Shown in pieces: positions 5,488 through 5,507 of a stretch of 5,507 bases of DNA. The notes under the pieces were generated by a model. The model was not told where the DNA came from, ran no database searches, and worked only from the letters and a program-made list of their open reading frames with translations. The DNA comes from G020354785 sp964534745 (GTDB lineage: Bacteria; Bacteroidota; Bacteroidia; Bacteroidales; UBA10428). Numbering within the stretch: position 1 is the stretch's first letter; the number at the start of each line of letters is the position of its first letter. The stretch spans positions 1 through 5,507 of the forward strand of contig CAZHQW010000093.1 of NCBI GenBank assembly GCA_964534745.1. Direction: 5' to 3'. Position numbers and translations under genes: made by a program.

Positions 5488-5507
5488 AAAAAATCCGGCT
5501 TAAGCCG
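5488..5507 (+). terminator. Left half of a probable intrinsic terminator, cut by the window edge
   Basis: A run of six As (5488-5493) is followed by TC and the perfect 12-base palindrome CGGCTTAAGCCG (5496-5507), that is a CGGC/GCCG stem with a TTAA loop, 22 bases after the exporter stop. The layout A-run, GC stem, tetraloop is the left side of a symmetrical, possibly bidirectional terminator. The T-run expected on the right lies beyond the window, so the call rests on half of the structure. Confidence 0.45.

Noticed and set aside
5481..5507. Start of a new gene at ATG 5481 (MNEKIRLKP) or 5485 (MKKSGLS)
   Set aside because: Only 27 or 23 bases are visible, and the A-run plus GC palindrome is better explained as half of a terminator.

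Overview
The window looks like part of a Bacteroidota genome, probably Bacteroidales-like. The reasons are a surface-protein module of a type I associate with that phylum, a membrane protein joining an anti-sigma-like N-terminus to TPRs, AT-rich intergenic DNA, and start codons without clear Shine-Dalgarno sequences. This is inference from gene content; there is no rRNA or marker gene. All four protein genes are on the + strand.

Region by region: (1) Bases 1-808 hold the 3' part of a reading frame that enters from the left edge. Its first ~50 residues are the nucleotide-binding start of a short-chain dehydrogenase (TGGSKGLG motif). After a sharp change near base 150 the rest is a Bacteroidota-type cell-surface protein tail, so the gene looks like an in-frame chimera. 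(2) Bases 809-1305 (497 bases) hold no convincing gene. They contain decayed ~34-bp tandem repeats, a small hairpin and a long 16-bp inverted repeat, and become very AT-rich towards the next gene. (3) 1306-2070 encodes a membrane protein with an anti-sigma-like cytosolic N-terminus, one transmembrane helix and TPRs. (4) 2233-3168 encodes a compact histidine kinase with an intact HisKA/HATPase core but no recognisable sensor or receiver domain. (5) 3276-5465 encodes a full-length peptidase C39-containing ABC exporter. (6) The last 42 bases carry an A-run and a GC-rich palindrome cut by the window edge, which looks like the left half of an intrinsic terminator.

How the genes may work together: the exporter is of the kind that removes double-glycine-type leaders from small peptides and exports them. 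The kinase just upstream could regulate it, but the gaps (162 and 107 bases) contain hairpins, so a single operon is not established. No precursor peptide, HlyD-type adaptor, modification enzyme, response regulator or sigma factor is visible here. If this is a peptide-secretion locus, those parts lie outside the window. The strongest anomalies are the SDR/surface-protein chimera and the structured, gene-free DNA after it.
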